Positions 1 to 8,214 of a stretch of 57,442 nt of DNA are shown here, one piece after another. Both the position numbers and the translations under genes were made by a program. The notes beneath the pieces are model-generated. The model was not told the DNA's origin. It ran no database searches and saw only the letters and a list, made by a program, of their open reading frames with translations. Within the stretch, counting starts at the first letter, position 1, and each line of letters starts with the position of its first letter. Origin of the DNA: Lysobacterales bacterium (GTDB lineage: Bacteria; Pseudomonadota; Gammaproteobacteria; Xanthomonadales; Marinicellaceae); the NCBI GenBank assembly GCA_020442635.1, contig JAGRJR010000011.1, positions 1 to 57,442 on the forward strand, in the 5' to 3' direction.

Positions 1-244
<244 letters not shown>

Positions 245-272
245 TTAATCCTCTTAATCTTTCAGCTGGTCC

Positions 273-932
273 TTACCAGGGTAATTGTTCACCATCAGCA
301 TGCCAGAAACCGCCGGTGTTTTCCATAGTTAATTCGTCGATTCTTGCAAGCAGGCCTTTGGCTGAATGGGTGGTATCGACAAAACCTTGATGACCAGTCA
401 TGTCGGTCTTGACATAACCCGGATGTAACAGGCCAACGGCAATACCCTTAGGTTTCAAATCTACCGCCAAACTGGTTCCGGCCATATTCACCGCCGCTTT
501 ACTCATGCGATAGCCATAATATCCGCCTGAATCATTATCAGCCATGGAACCCATGCGGCTGGTGATAATGGCCACTTTTGACCCTGTGTGGAGCTTAGGC
601 AACAATGTTTCAGTCACCATCAATGGTCCAATGGCATTCACTTCATACTGGGTTTTGACCGTATCATAGTCAATTTCACCCAAAGCATTTCTAGCCAACA
701 CTCCGGCATTATTAATCAATACATCAATGTCATGATCCAGCTGTTCACTCAGTATTTTCAATGATTGTTGATTGGTAACATCAATCCCGGCAATCACCTC
801 AACTCCCAGTTCATCAAGCGCCTCGCTGCTGCTGCGACAGACTGCAGTAACCTGATGGCCTTGTTGTTTTAGTTGACGACAAATTTCCAAACCGATGCCC
901 CTGTTGGCACCTGTGACTAAATATTTTTTCAT
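273..932 (-). CDS. Short-chain dehydrogenase/reductase (C-factor/CsgA-like SDR)
   Basis: A 219-residue classical SDR with a single Rossmann domain. The cofactor motif TGANRGIG is at residues 7-14 and the structural NNAG at 74-77. The catalytic set is Ser125, Tyr141 and Lys145 (YRMSK). The compact size and the 'TGANRGIGLE' start resemble the C-factor (CsgA)-like SDRs, which are NAD(P)-dependent oxidoreductases of mostly unknown substrate. The gene is divergent from the DUF1272 gene and lies just upstream of the P-II gene on the same strand, but no functional link to nitrogen control can be shown. Confidence 0.88.
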   Translation of the reverse strand: MKKYLVTGANRGIGLEICRQLKQQGHQVTAVCRSSSEALDELGVEVIAGIDVTNQQSLKILSEQLDHDIDVLINNAGVLARNALGEIDYDTVKTQYEVNAIGPLMVTETLLPKLHTGSKVAIITSRMGSMADNDSGGYYGYRMSKAAVNMAGTSLAVDLKPKGIAVGLLHPGYVKTDMTGHQGFVDTTHSAKGLLARIDELTMENTGGFWHADGEQLPW

Positions 933-997
933 GATTGCGATTTCATTGCTTAAAAGATAAGTTTAACATGGTCATGATTCAACAGATTTCAACCATC

Positions 998-1186
998 ATG
1001 CTAGAAATGAAACCCCATTGTGAGCGCTGCGACCATTCACTTAAACCTGAAAGTCAAGAAGCTTTCATCTGTAGTTATGAGTGCACTTTTTGCAAAGAAT
1101 GTGCAGAGCAAGAGTTACGGTGTGTTTGCCCCAATTGTGGAGGGGAGTTAGTTAAAAGACCCAGTCGGAAGTTAAACTCCGACTGA
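998..1186 (+). CDS. DUF1272 family small cysteine-rich protein
   Basis: A roughly 62-residue protein rich in cysteine. It has an N-terminal CERC pair, then a cluster CSYECTFCKECAEQ, then a C-terminal CPNCGGELV knuckle, the pattern of DUF1272 (a probable two-zinc ribbon/RING-like fold of unknown function). The family normally begins M-L-E-(L/M)-(R/K)-P-x-C, so the ATG at 998 is preferred. In-frame starts at 935 and 968 would only add a non-conserved leader, and 935 leaves almost no room after the divergent SDR start. No strong SD is seen at any of the three. Confidence 0.75.
   Translation: MLEMKPHCERCDHSLKPESQEAFICSYECTFCKECAEQELRCVCPNCGGELVKRPSRKLNSD
1162..1185 (+). other. Inverted repeat at the 3' end of the DUF1272 gene
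   Basis: CAGTCGGA and TCCGACTG pair as a perfect 8-bp stem around an 8-nt loop, and the right arm includes the stop codon. No U-tract follows, so an intrinsic terminator is not supported. It may be a 3'-end stabilising hairpin. Confidence 0.35.
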
Positions 1187-1247
1187 GTTGTGTTATCATC
1201 AAAATACTGCTGGCTATCAGGTGATTTTTAGACTGAGGTCAGAATGA

Positions 1248-1961
1248 TTAGTCAAAATAGTTATGTTTAACTTCATCAATATCAGTGTGACGTACGTCTT
1301 TACCAATCACTAGATAGATGATGTATTCACAGATATTTTTGGCGTGGTCGCCAATCCGTTCCAATGATTGGGCGCATTGGCTTAAACTCAAATAAGGTTT
1401 AACCATATTCGGATCTTTAATCATTTTTTTAATCAAGTGACCGTTCAACTCATCAAAATGTGCGTCAATCACTTGATCTTTTTGCGCGATTTTAATGGCT
1501 TCTTCAGCATCCAAACGGGCCAAAGCATTCAAAGAACCTGACAAATTGGTCAAAACTTCCCGACCCAAATGATCAATCTCTTCATAATATTTACTGTGAA
1601 AGTCTTTCTTCAGCAACTTCTTCAGAATGCGTGCCATTTTTTCGGTCTCATCGCCGATGCGTTCAATGTCTGTGATGCTTTTCATCACCGCTACAATCAA
1701 ACGTAAGTCACTGGCTGCAGGTTGTCTTCTGGCAATGATTCGCGTACATTCCTGATCTAAATCAACTTCCATCTGATCAATATCGTCGCCATGCGACAAT
1801 AACTCATCTAATGTTTCCACCGATTTGTTATGTAGCACACTCAAAACCATACGCAATTGATTCTCCGCCTTACCACCCATTTTCAGCAGATGGCTTCTGA
1901 TGTCTTCCAGCTCTGTGTTGTACTCACTGGATGTGTGTTTTTCAAATTCAATGTGTTCCAT
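1248..1961 (-). CDS. phoU: Phosphate signalling protein PhoU
   Basis: All-helical PhoU of about 237 residues with its two three-helix repeats, each carrying the metal-binding E-x-x-x-D type motif: DIERIGDETEKM in the first and LERIGDHAKNIC in the second. PhoU links the PstSCAB transporter to PhoR and damps Pho signalling when phosphate is sufficient. The reading frame opens at a TTG at 1976 that overlaps the pstB stop, but the ATG at 1961 has GAGG 9 nt upstream and matches the family N-terminus, so it is preferred. It is the last gene of the phoR-pst cluster. Confidence 0.95.
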   Translation of the reverse strand: MEHIEFEKHTSSEYNTELEDIRSHLLKMGGKAENQLRMVLSVLHNKSVETLDELLSHGDDIDQMEVDLDQECTRIIARRQPAASDLRLIVAVMKSITDIERIGDETEKMARILKKLLKKDFHSKYYEEIDHLGREVLTNLSGSLNALARLDAEEAIKIAQKDQVIDAHFDELNGHLIKKMIKDPNMVKPYLSLSQCAQSLERIGDHAKNICEYIIYLVIGKDVRHTDIDEVKHNYFD

Positions 1962-1972
1962 AATTTGGTTCC

Positions 1973-2848
1973 TCAACCGAATCGTCCGGTGATGTATTTT
2001 TCTGTTAATTCATGCGAAGGATTGGTGAATATTTGATCAGTATCACCCACTTCAATCAAACGACCCATATGGAAATAGGCTGTTCTTTGTGACACCCTGG
2101 CTGCTTGTTGCATCGAGTGTGTCACAATCACAATGGTGAAATTTTCTTTCAACTCATTGATTAATTCTTCAATTTTCGCCGTAGCAATCGGGTCCAGAGC
2201 CGAAGCTGGCTCATCCATCAAAATAACCTCAGGTTGTACCGCAATGGTACGGGCGATACATAACCTTTGTTGTTGACCACCAGATAAACCGGTTCCTGGT
2301 GCGTGCAAGCGGTCTTTAACCTCTTGAAACAAACCTGCTTTGGTTAACGAAGCTTCTACCAGTTCGTCCAATTCCGCTTTGTTTTTGGTTAATCCATGAA
2401 TTCTTGGACCATAAGCCACATTGTCATAAATAGACTTGGGGAAAGGATTGGGCTTTTGAAACACCATGCCCACCCGGGCTCGCAACAATACTGGATCCTG
2501 CTTTTTGCGATAGATATTTTCACCATCCAATAAAATCTGCCCTTCAACCCGACAAATATCAATGGTGTCATTCATGCGATTCAAAGTACGCAAGTAGGTT
2601 GATTTACCACAACCTGAAGGTCCAATCAGCGCAATCACTTCATGTGCGCCAATATCCAGGCTAACATCATAAATGGCTTGATTATCAGCGTAAAATACAT
2701 TGACGTTTTTGGTTTTTATTTTGGCATCATCGCAAAAGGGTTGCCCCACCGTTTCGGTGTATTCAATGTTTAGAGACTCTTCTGTTTCAGGGCCTGATTT
2801 ATTTTTCATTGTAGGTTCAGCCAGTTCGTTCATTACAGCTTCATTCAT
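1973..2848 (-). CDS. pstB: Phosphate ABC transporter ATP-binding protein PstB
   Basis: The ATPase of the high-affinity phosphate importer. Walker A GPSGCGKS is at residues 76-83, the ABC signature LSGGQQQR at 188-195, and Walker B VILMDEP with the D-loop SALD follows. The 291-residue length exceeds the usual ~257 because of an acidic, low-complexity N-terminal tail of about 40 residues before the ABC core. The start is therefore uncertain: an internal Met at residue 6 is also possible. It is separated from pstA by 6 nt and its stop falls just ahead of the phoU SD, as expected for one operon. Confidence 0.95.
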   Translation of the reverse strand: MNEAVMNELAEPTMKNKSGPETEESLNIEYTETVGQPFCDDAKIKTKNVNVFYADNQAIYDVSLDIGAHEVIALIGPSGCGKSTYLRTLNRMNDTIDICRVEGQILLDGENIYRKKQDPVLLRARVGMVFQKPNPFPKSIYDNVAYGPRIHGLTKNKAELDELVEASLTKAGLFQEVKDRLHAPGTGLSGGQQQRLCIARTIAVQPEVILMDEPASALDPIATAKIEELINELKENFTIVIVTHSMQQAARVSQRTAYFHMGRLIEVGDTDQIFTNPSHELTEKYITGRFG

Positions 2849-2854
2849 AATATT

Positions 2855-4129
2855 TTACCATTTTTTCTCAAACTTTTTGCGCAAATAAATGGCTATGGCA
2901 TTCATTGCAACCAAAAAGAACAGCAACACCAAAATGGCAGCTGAGGTTTTTTCTAAAAATCCACGTTCTGGAGAGTCTGCCCATAAAAAGACCTGAATAG
3001 GCAATACGGTGGACGGCTCAACCAGTGTTTGTGGAATATCAACGATAAACGCAACCATACCAATCATTAACAATGGTGCCGTTTCACCCAATGCTTGTGC
3101 CATACCGATGATGGTGCCGGTTAGAATACCTGGCAAAGCGGCGGGTAATACGTGATGAAACACCGATTGCATTTTCGAAGCGCCCAACCCTAATGCCGCT
3201 TCACGCAAAGAAGGTGGAACAGCTTTGATGGCCGATCTTGAGGCGATAATAATGGTAGGTAATGTCATCAAAGACAACACAATACCACCAACCACTGGCG
3301 CTGATCTGGGCATGTTAAAAAAGTTGATAAACACTGCCAGCCCCAACAAACCGAATACAATCGAGGGGACCGCTGCCAGGTTATTGATGTTAATTTCGAT
3401 AAAATCAATGAACCTGTTTTTGGGTGCAAATTCTTCAAGGTAAATAGCCGCCGCTACTGCAATCGGGAAGGATAACGCCAAAGTGACCAACAAGGTAAAA
3501 AATGAACCAAGAATGGCTCCCTTGATACCAGCCATTTCAGGTTCTCTAGAATCGCCATTAGAGAAAAATTGCCAGTTAAAAGTGCTGTTAATCTGTCCTT
3601 TGGTCTCAAGTGATTCAATCCAGGCCAGTTTTTGATTTTTAACCCGACGGTCAGATTCAGGCAAATTGCGGTCAATCGCACCTTTGACTACGGCCGCAAC
3701 ATCATCATCTGCCAGAAATTCAATCCTCTGGGTGGTATCAATCAACTGTGGATTATCCATAATCGCATCACGCAACTGGAACTCTGCCCCCATGCTTGTT
3801 AGCGTGTATAACTCACGCTTATCCTTACGGCTTGTGACTTCAGGAAACAAGCGTGACAAGGCTTCACGAATAACCTTGCGGTAATCGGCATTGCGTATCT
3901 CTGATTCACTGCTGTTGGCATTGATGCCGAGGTCATCTGCGCTCAGTTTCACTTCTAGTGCTATGTTGGTTTGTGTGAAAGCTGGCAGTGCTTTGCCAAT
4001 GATGTCTGTCAACAGAATCAACAAAAACAGTATGGCGGTGGCGATTGAGATAAAGCCCATAGCTTTGAACATACGTTCCTTGAGGTAACGCTTTTGTAAA
4101 CTTTGTTTAACTAAATCGGTATTATTCAT
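2855..4129 (-). CDS. pstA: Phosphate ABC transporter permease PstA (long form)
   Basis: Inner-membrane permease of the Pst system. The C-terminal half carries the binding-protein-dependent permease domain, with the EAA loop REAALGLGASKMQSV that docks on PstB. The N-terminal half has a first membrane helix followed by a soluble periplasmic insert of roughly 150 residues, making the protein about 424 residues against ~296 in E. coli. The ATG at 4129 overlaps the pstC stop and is chosen over the further-upstream in-frame Met at 4165, which would bury 12 extra residues in pstC. It pairs with the equally extended PstC. Confidence 0.92.
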   Translation of the reverse strand: MNNTDLVKQSLQKRYLKERMFKAMGFISIATAILFLLILLTDIIGKALPAFTQTNIALEVKLSADDLGINANSSESEIRNADYRKVIREALSRLFPEVTSRKDKRELYTLTSMGAEFQLRDAIMDNPQLIDTTQRIEFLADDDVAAVVKGAIDRNLPESDRRVKNQKLAWIESLETKGQINSTFNWQFFSNGDSREPEMAGIKGAILGSFFTLLVTLALSFPIAVAAAIYLEEFAPKNRFIDFIEININNLAAVPSIVFGLLGLAVFINFFNMPRSAPVVGGIVLSLMTLPTIIIASRSAIKAVPPSLREAALGLGASKMQSVFHHVLPAALPGILTGTIIGMAQALGETAPLLMIGMVAFIVDIPQTLVEPSTVLPIQVFLWADSPERGFLEKTSAAILVLLFFLVAMNAIAIYLRKKFEKKW

Positions 4130-5504
4130 ATTGTTCTCGGTATTTTCTGACCACATGTAAGGCAATCACATTCAGTACTAAAGTGGTCACAAACAACATC
4201 AATCCCAAAGCAAAAGCCGCAAGGGTTTTGGCACTGTCAAATTCCTGGTCACCGGTTAGCAGGGTGACAATCTGAACCGTAACAGTGGTCACTGCCTCCA
4301 ACGGATTAACGGTTAAATTGGCGGCCAAACCGGCAGCCATTACTACAATCATGGTTTCTCCGATGGCACGCGAAGCGGCCAATAATACACCACCAACAAT
4401 GCCGGGGAGAGCCGCTGGAATCAGCACTTTGATGATGGTTTCTGAACGGGTGGCGCCCAGACCCAAAGAGCCTTCACGCAGGCTTTGTGGCACCGCTGAC
4501 AGCACATCATCGGACAACGAAGACACAAATGGAATGATCATAATGCCCATCACCAAACCAGCCGCTAACGCACTTTCCGATGCCACTGACAAGCCTATGG
4601 ATTCTCCCAGGCCTCGAATAAATGGTGCGACAGTCAATGCGGCGAAGAACCCATAAACCACAGTTGGAATACCAGCCAATATTTCTAGTACAGGCTTGGC
4701 TATTGAACGAATCGAACGGCTGGCGTATTCAGATAAATAGATGGCCGACATCAGTCCCAATGGTACAGAAACAAGTAAGGCGATGAATGAAATCAGCATG
4801 GTACCAACGAATAAAGGTACTGCCCCAAAAGCCGCAGATGAACCGACTTGATCAGCCCTGATAGCAGTTTGTGGCGACCATTCAGTTCCAAACATAAAAC
4901 TCAGAATAGGCACTTCACCAAAAAAACGGGTTGACTCAAACAGCACAGAAAACACAATGCCTACTGTTGTCATGATGGCAATAGATGCTGCCAACAACAA
5001 AATACCCTCAATGATTTTTTCAAACACCTTTCTGGCAGGTGTATTGATATTGATTTTTTTCAAAGCTCCGATGGTCAGCAGGATTGAAATGGCCAACACC
5101 ACTACACTGATGGTGGTTGCTGTGGTTTGTTCAATTTCATGATAGCGTTGATAAACCAGCTGTTTTTCTTCGCTCAAAGCCGCTACTTTTTCAGGCGTAT
5201 CAGCACTTTTAATTTCATTCAAATACAAATCGAGATTCTGGTTTGCATCAATATGTTCGCTGCTGATGTATGTGGCTATTTCACTGTTGATATAAGGTTC
5301 TTCAACCATTTGCAAAAATAGCAAAACCACCAAAGCCGGCAGCAAAGCGCACAAAGCTGCAACATAACCAAAATATTTGGGTAAAGTTAAAATCTTGTGA
5401 CTGGATTTGTGTTGACGATAAGCTGTGGTGATTTTTTGCCGTGCCATGAAATAACTGAAAGCGGCAAACAACAACACCAAAAATAGCAATGCACTGATTT
5501 TCAT
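4122..5504 (-). CDS. pstC: Phosphate ABC transporter permease PstC (long form)
   Basis: A permease of 460 residues (E. coli ~319). An N-terminal region has two hydrophobic helices (about 1-20 and 45-68), a short polar loop and further helices. The conserved permease core follows, with the EAA-type loop REGSLGLGATRSETI and the C-terminal IGETMIVVMAAG segment. Known in the family: PstC and PstA form the heterodimeric channel for phosphate delivered by PstS. It overlaps pstA by 8 nt and follows pstS after 90 nt containing a strong hairpin. Confidence 0.93.
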   Translation of the reverse strand: MKISALLFLVLLFAAFSYFMARQKITTAYRQHKSSHKILTLPKYFGYVAALCALLPALVVLLFLQMVEEPYINSEIATYISSEHIDANQNLDLYLNEIKSADTPEKVAALSEEKQLVYQRYHEIEQTTATTISVVVLAISILLTIGALKKININTPARKVFEKIIEGILLLAASIAIMTTVGIVFSVLFESTRFFGEVPILSFMFGTEWSPQTAIRADQVGSSAAFGAVPLFVGTMLISFIALLVSVPLGLMSAIYLSEYASRSIRSIAKPVLEILAGIPTVVYGFFAALTVAPFIRGLGESIGLSVASESALAAGLVMGIMIIPFVSSLSDDVLSAVPQSLREGSLGLGATRSETIIKVLIPAALPGIVGGVLLAASRAIGETMIVVMAAGLAANLTVNPLEAVTTVTVQIVTLLTGDQEFDSAKTLAAFALGLMLFVTTLVLNVIALHVVRKYREQYE

Positions 5505-5532
5505 GAGTTTCTCATAAGCAGATGATGAAAAT

Positions 5533-5561
5533 ACCGCAACCAGGTTTGTCCCGATTGCGGT
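5533..5561 (-). other. Intercistronic hairpin between pstS and pstC
   Basis: On the minus strand ACCGCAATCGGG pairs with CCTGGTTGCGGT around ACAAA: a 12-bp stem with two G-U pairs, followed by ATTTTC rather than a full U-tract. It could protect the 3' end of pstS mRNA or give partial termination, so that the binding protein is made in excess over the permeases, a common arrangement in binding-protein operons. Confidence 0.55.
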
Positions 5562-5594
5562 GAAACGTAATCAATATGTTATGTTGTGTGGTGC

Positions 5595-6632
5595 TTATAG
5601 CTCAAGGCTTTTTAAATTCATCACGTCTTCTTTGACTTTGATGTATTTATCCTGGTCTAAAGGGATCAAGCCTTTGTCAGTCAAATAACCCTCTTCACCC
5701 ATGGCTTTTTCACTAGTGAATTCATTCAAAAACTCTTTCATGCCAGGAATTTCAGCCACATGCGCTTTCTTGACGTAGAAGAATAAAGGTCTTGAAACCG
5801 GATATTCTCCTGAGGCAATGGTTTCAAATTCAGGCGCAGAACCATCGACCAAAGCACCTTTAACCAGGTCTGCATTTTGATCCAAGAAAGAGAAACCAAA
5901 GATGCCCAAAGCATCTGGATTTTTTTGTAATTTCTGGATAATCAAGTTGTCATTTTCACCAGCTTCAATATACGCGCCATCTTCACGAATGGTGTGACAA
6001 ATTGATTTGTATTTGGTTTTGTCTGCATCTTTGGTGTCTTTAATCCATGGGAAGTTTTTACAACCGCCTTCCATCGCCAGCTCTACAAAAGCATCACGGG
6101 TTCCAGATGTAGGAGGAGGACCCAAAACTTCAATTTTTACCGCTGGTAAATCTTTGTTGACTTCATTCCACATGGTATATGGATTGGCAATCAACTCACC
6201 ATCTTTATCAGTTGGGATTTCTTTGGCTAAAGCCAGGAACAGATCCTTTCTGGACAGTTTAAATTCGTGCGAATTAACGTCATTGGCTACTACAATACCG
6301 TCATAACCAATCAATACTTCAACCACATCTGTGACACCATTTTCGTGACACATTTTCAATTCGGAATCTTTGATTCTTCTTGAAGCATTGGTGATGTCTG
6401 CAGTGTCAACGCCATTGCCCTTGCAGAACAATTTCATGCCGCCACCGGTACCGGTTGATTCAATTTTAGGTGTTTTGTAAGAAGTTGACTTACCAAATCT
6501 TTCAGCCACCACTGTAGAAAATGGATAAACAGTCGAAGAACCTACTACGCTGATGTAGTCTCGACCAGCGGCTTGAATTTGTGATGCGGCGATTAAACCT
6601 GCCACCACTGTTATTTTTTTCAAAGTTTTCAT
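5595..6632 (-). CDS. pstS: Phosphate-binding periplasmic protein PstS
   Basis: The periplasmic phosphate receptor of the Pst importer. The ATG at 6632 starts a signal peptide (MKTLKKITVVAGLIAAS) with probable cleavage after IQA. The mature protein begins with the phosphate-binding VGSSTVYPF, followed by ESTGTGGGMKLF, the polar loop around DITNASR, and GPPPTSGTRDAF. An in-frame Met at 6686 would add 18 residues that do not look like a leader. No clear SD is visible. Its promoter region holds tandem Pho boxes. It lies downstream of phoR and upstream of pstC on the same strand. Confidence 0.95.
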   Translation of the reverse strand: MKTLKKITVVAGLIAASQIQAAGRDYISVVGSSTVYPFSTVVAERFGKSTSYKTPKIESTGTGGGMKLFCKGNGVDTADITNASRRIKDSELKMCHENGVTDVVEVLIGYDGIVVANDVNSHEFKLSRKDLFLALAKEIPTDKDGELIANPYTMWNEVNKDLPAVKIEVLGPPPTSGTRDAFVELAMEGGCKNFPWIKDTKDADKTKYKSICHTIREDGAYIEAGENDNLIIQKLQKNPDALGIFGFSFLDQNADLVKGALVDGSAPEFETIASGEYPVSRPLFFYVKKAHVAEIPGMKEFLNEFTSEKAMGEEGYLTDKGLIPLDQDKYIKVKEDVMNLKSLEL

Positions 6633-6663
6633 ATATATTGCGTTGAATGTTACGAATGCCGAA

Positions 6664-6708
6664 ATTCTAAACAAGCAATGTGACATTAATATGACATAAG
6701 TGTAACAA
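6664..6708 (-). promoter_or_regulatory. Pho box array and promoter of pstS
   Basis: Read on the minus strand: three 11-bp units, TTGTTACACTT, ATGTCATATTA and ATGTCACATTG (6708 down to 6676), matching the tandem TGTCA-type repeats bound by PhoB. The 18-bp box ATGTCATATTAATGTCAC (6697-6680) is followed after exactly 10 nt by a -10 candidate TAGAAT (6669-6664). This is the spacing known for PhoB-activated promoters where the box replaces the -35. Confidence 0.82.
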
Positions 6709-6731
6709 TTGTCATGAAAGCAGACTGTTCA

Positions 6732-8030
6732 TTACTTTTGAACGGTTCTGAAGGCAGGAAATATGACTTTAAAAGTGGTGCCTTTACCTTGCTCACTTTC
6801 TATTTCAAAGCGAGCGCTGTGTTTTAAACAGATGTGTTTAACAATAGCAAGGCCAAGTCCGGTACTTTGGGTGTTTTTAATTTTGGAGTTATCCACTCGA
6901 TAGAATCTTTCTGTTAAATGTGGGATGTGTTTGGCATCAATTCCTGGCCCATCATCTATGACCCAAAAGCTGGCTTCATTGTTATGTAAGAACCATTTGA
7001 TTTGTATCGTGGTTCCAGCGGGAGTGTGGATAATGGCATTGTGCATCAAGTTGAGACAAACACTGGTTATTTCGGATGCATCTCCCCGAACCATTAAACC
7101 AGAGTCAATTTCAGCTGACATTCTGTGAGATTTGGCATCGGTACTGTTTTTAATGTCATTATATAGACCGTTGAGTAATTCTGGCATAGAAACCTCTCGG
7201 TCTTCAGACTCTATGACTCGATCATGTTCTATTTTCGATAGTTTTAACATGTCGTTGATAATTTTTGACATCCTGTTAGCTTGATCTTTGGCTTGATCAA
7301 TGGCTTCAGTCCATTCTTCTCCTATTTGATCGGAGGCTTGTAGCATTTCAAGATAACCAGAAATCACTGTTAATGGTGTCCGCAACTCATGCGAAGCGTT
7401 AGCCACAAAGGCTTTTCTTGACTTTTGTAGTGCTTCCTGAGCGCTGATGTCTCTGGCAACCATCAGATAACGGTTTTTGTTAATCTTGATTAAACGAATT
7501 TGGATGCTTTTGTCATTGAGCTTACCATGAGGAATTTTTATTTCTTGGTCTTTTGCTCGCTCATTAAGCATCTGTACAAACTCAGGTTGACGAATGATGT
7601 TATCAATTTTACTGTGTAAATCAGTTTCATTGATGCTCAAGATTTCTTGCGCAATGTGGTTAACCCATTGAATCTCGAATCGCTCGTTCAGTAAAATAGT
7701 TGCGAATGGTAACGCTTGAGCCGTTGTTACAAATTGCTGTAGTAAATACTTGTTCTTTCTTTGTGCTTCTTTGGTCTGTGTTTTGTTGTTAATGACTTTA
7801 CAGGTTATGGCTTCAAAAACGCCGTAATTAAGCGGAACATGATTGCGTGATGCACCTTTCATATACCAGTCATAAAATGTTTTGAATTCAATAATTTTCC
7901 AGGCCGTATAAACCAGCAACCACACAAAAAAGCTCCAGGCCCAGTGGTGTGTAATAAACCCGCTTATCACCGCCAAAATCAAAAAAATGATGATGGTTAT
8001 GCGTTCTTGTCTCCATCCGGAAATTTGCAT
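6732..8030 (-). CDS. phoR: Phosphate regulon sensor histidine kinase PhoR
   Basis: A sensor kinase of 432 residues, the length of E. coli PhoR. Two hydrophobic stretches within residues 11-45 form the membrane anchor without a large periplasmic domain. A PAS domain follows (about 95-195), then the HisKA motif ASHELRTPLTV with the phospho-accepting His near residue 214. HATPase boxes are N (LMHNAIIHTP), G1 (VIDDGPGID) and G2 (STGLGLAIVKH). It controls PhoB by phosphorylation; PhoU and PstSCAB feed into it. Unusually, no phoB lies beside it; it opens the pst cluster and is divergent from a Pho-box-controlled porin. Confidence 0.93.
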   Translation of the reverse strand: MQISGWRQERITIIIFLILAVISGFITHHWAWSFFVWLLVYTAWKIIEFKTFYDWYMKGASRNHVPLNYGVFEAITCKVINNKTQTKEAQRKNKYLLQQFVTTAQALPFATILLNERFEIQWVNHIAQEILSINETDLHSKIDNIIRQPEFVQMLNERAKDQEIKIPHGKLNDKSIQIRLIKINKNRYLMVARDISAQEALQKSRKAFVANASHELRTPLTVISGYLEMLQASDQIGEEWTEAIDQAKDQANRMSKIINDMLKLSKIEHDRVIESEDREVSMPELLNGLYNDIKNSTDAKSHRMSAEIDSGLMVRGDASEITSVCLNLMHNAIIHTPAGTTIQIKWFLHNNEASFWVIDDGPGIDAKHIPHLTERFYRVDNSKIKNTQSTGLGLAIVKHICLKHSARFEIESEQGKGTTFKVIFPAFRTVQK

Positions 8031-8119
8031 GTTACTATGATAAAAAGGCAGTATGAATAAGTCGCAATCTTAGCCTAATGGCATGCCTTTTATGCAAAAA
8101 TTCTTGGTTTTTTACGAAA

Positions 8120-8184
8120 CTGTCATGTTAATGTTACTTTATTGTAATAAATGTCATATAACTGTCATATTCATTAAATATGAT
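8120..8184 (+). promoter_or_regulatory. Pho box array and promoter of the porin gene
   Basis: Units CTGTCATGTTA (8120-8130), ATGTTACTTTA (8131-8141), a weaker TTGTAATAA (8142-8150), ATGTCATATAA (8151-8161) and CTGTCATATTC (8162-8172). The proximal 18-bp box 8151-8168 is followed after 10 nt by TATGAT (8179-8184) as -10, identical geometry to the pstS promoter. Five units suggest several PhoB dimers. This places the porin in the Pho regulon. Confidence 0.82.
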
Positions 8185-8214
8185 GCACTTTTTTATCATT
8201 AAGTGAGTAATGAC

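Noticed and set aside
935..997. N-terminal extension of the DUF1272 protein from the start at 935
   Set aside because: Extra residues are not part of the family and the start would lie 2 nt from the divergent SDR start codon.
4285..4656. 123-codon plus-strand frame opposite pstC
   Set aside because: Antisense shadow of the permease domain, without SD or recognisable motif.
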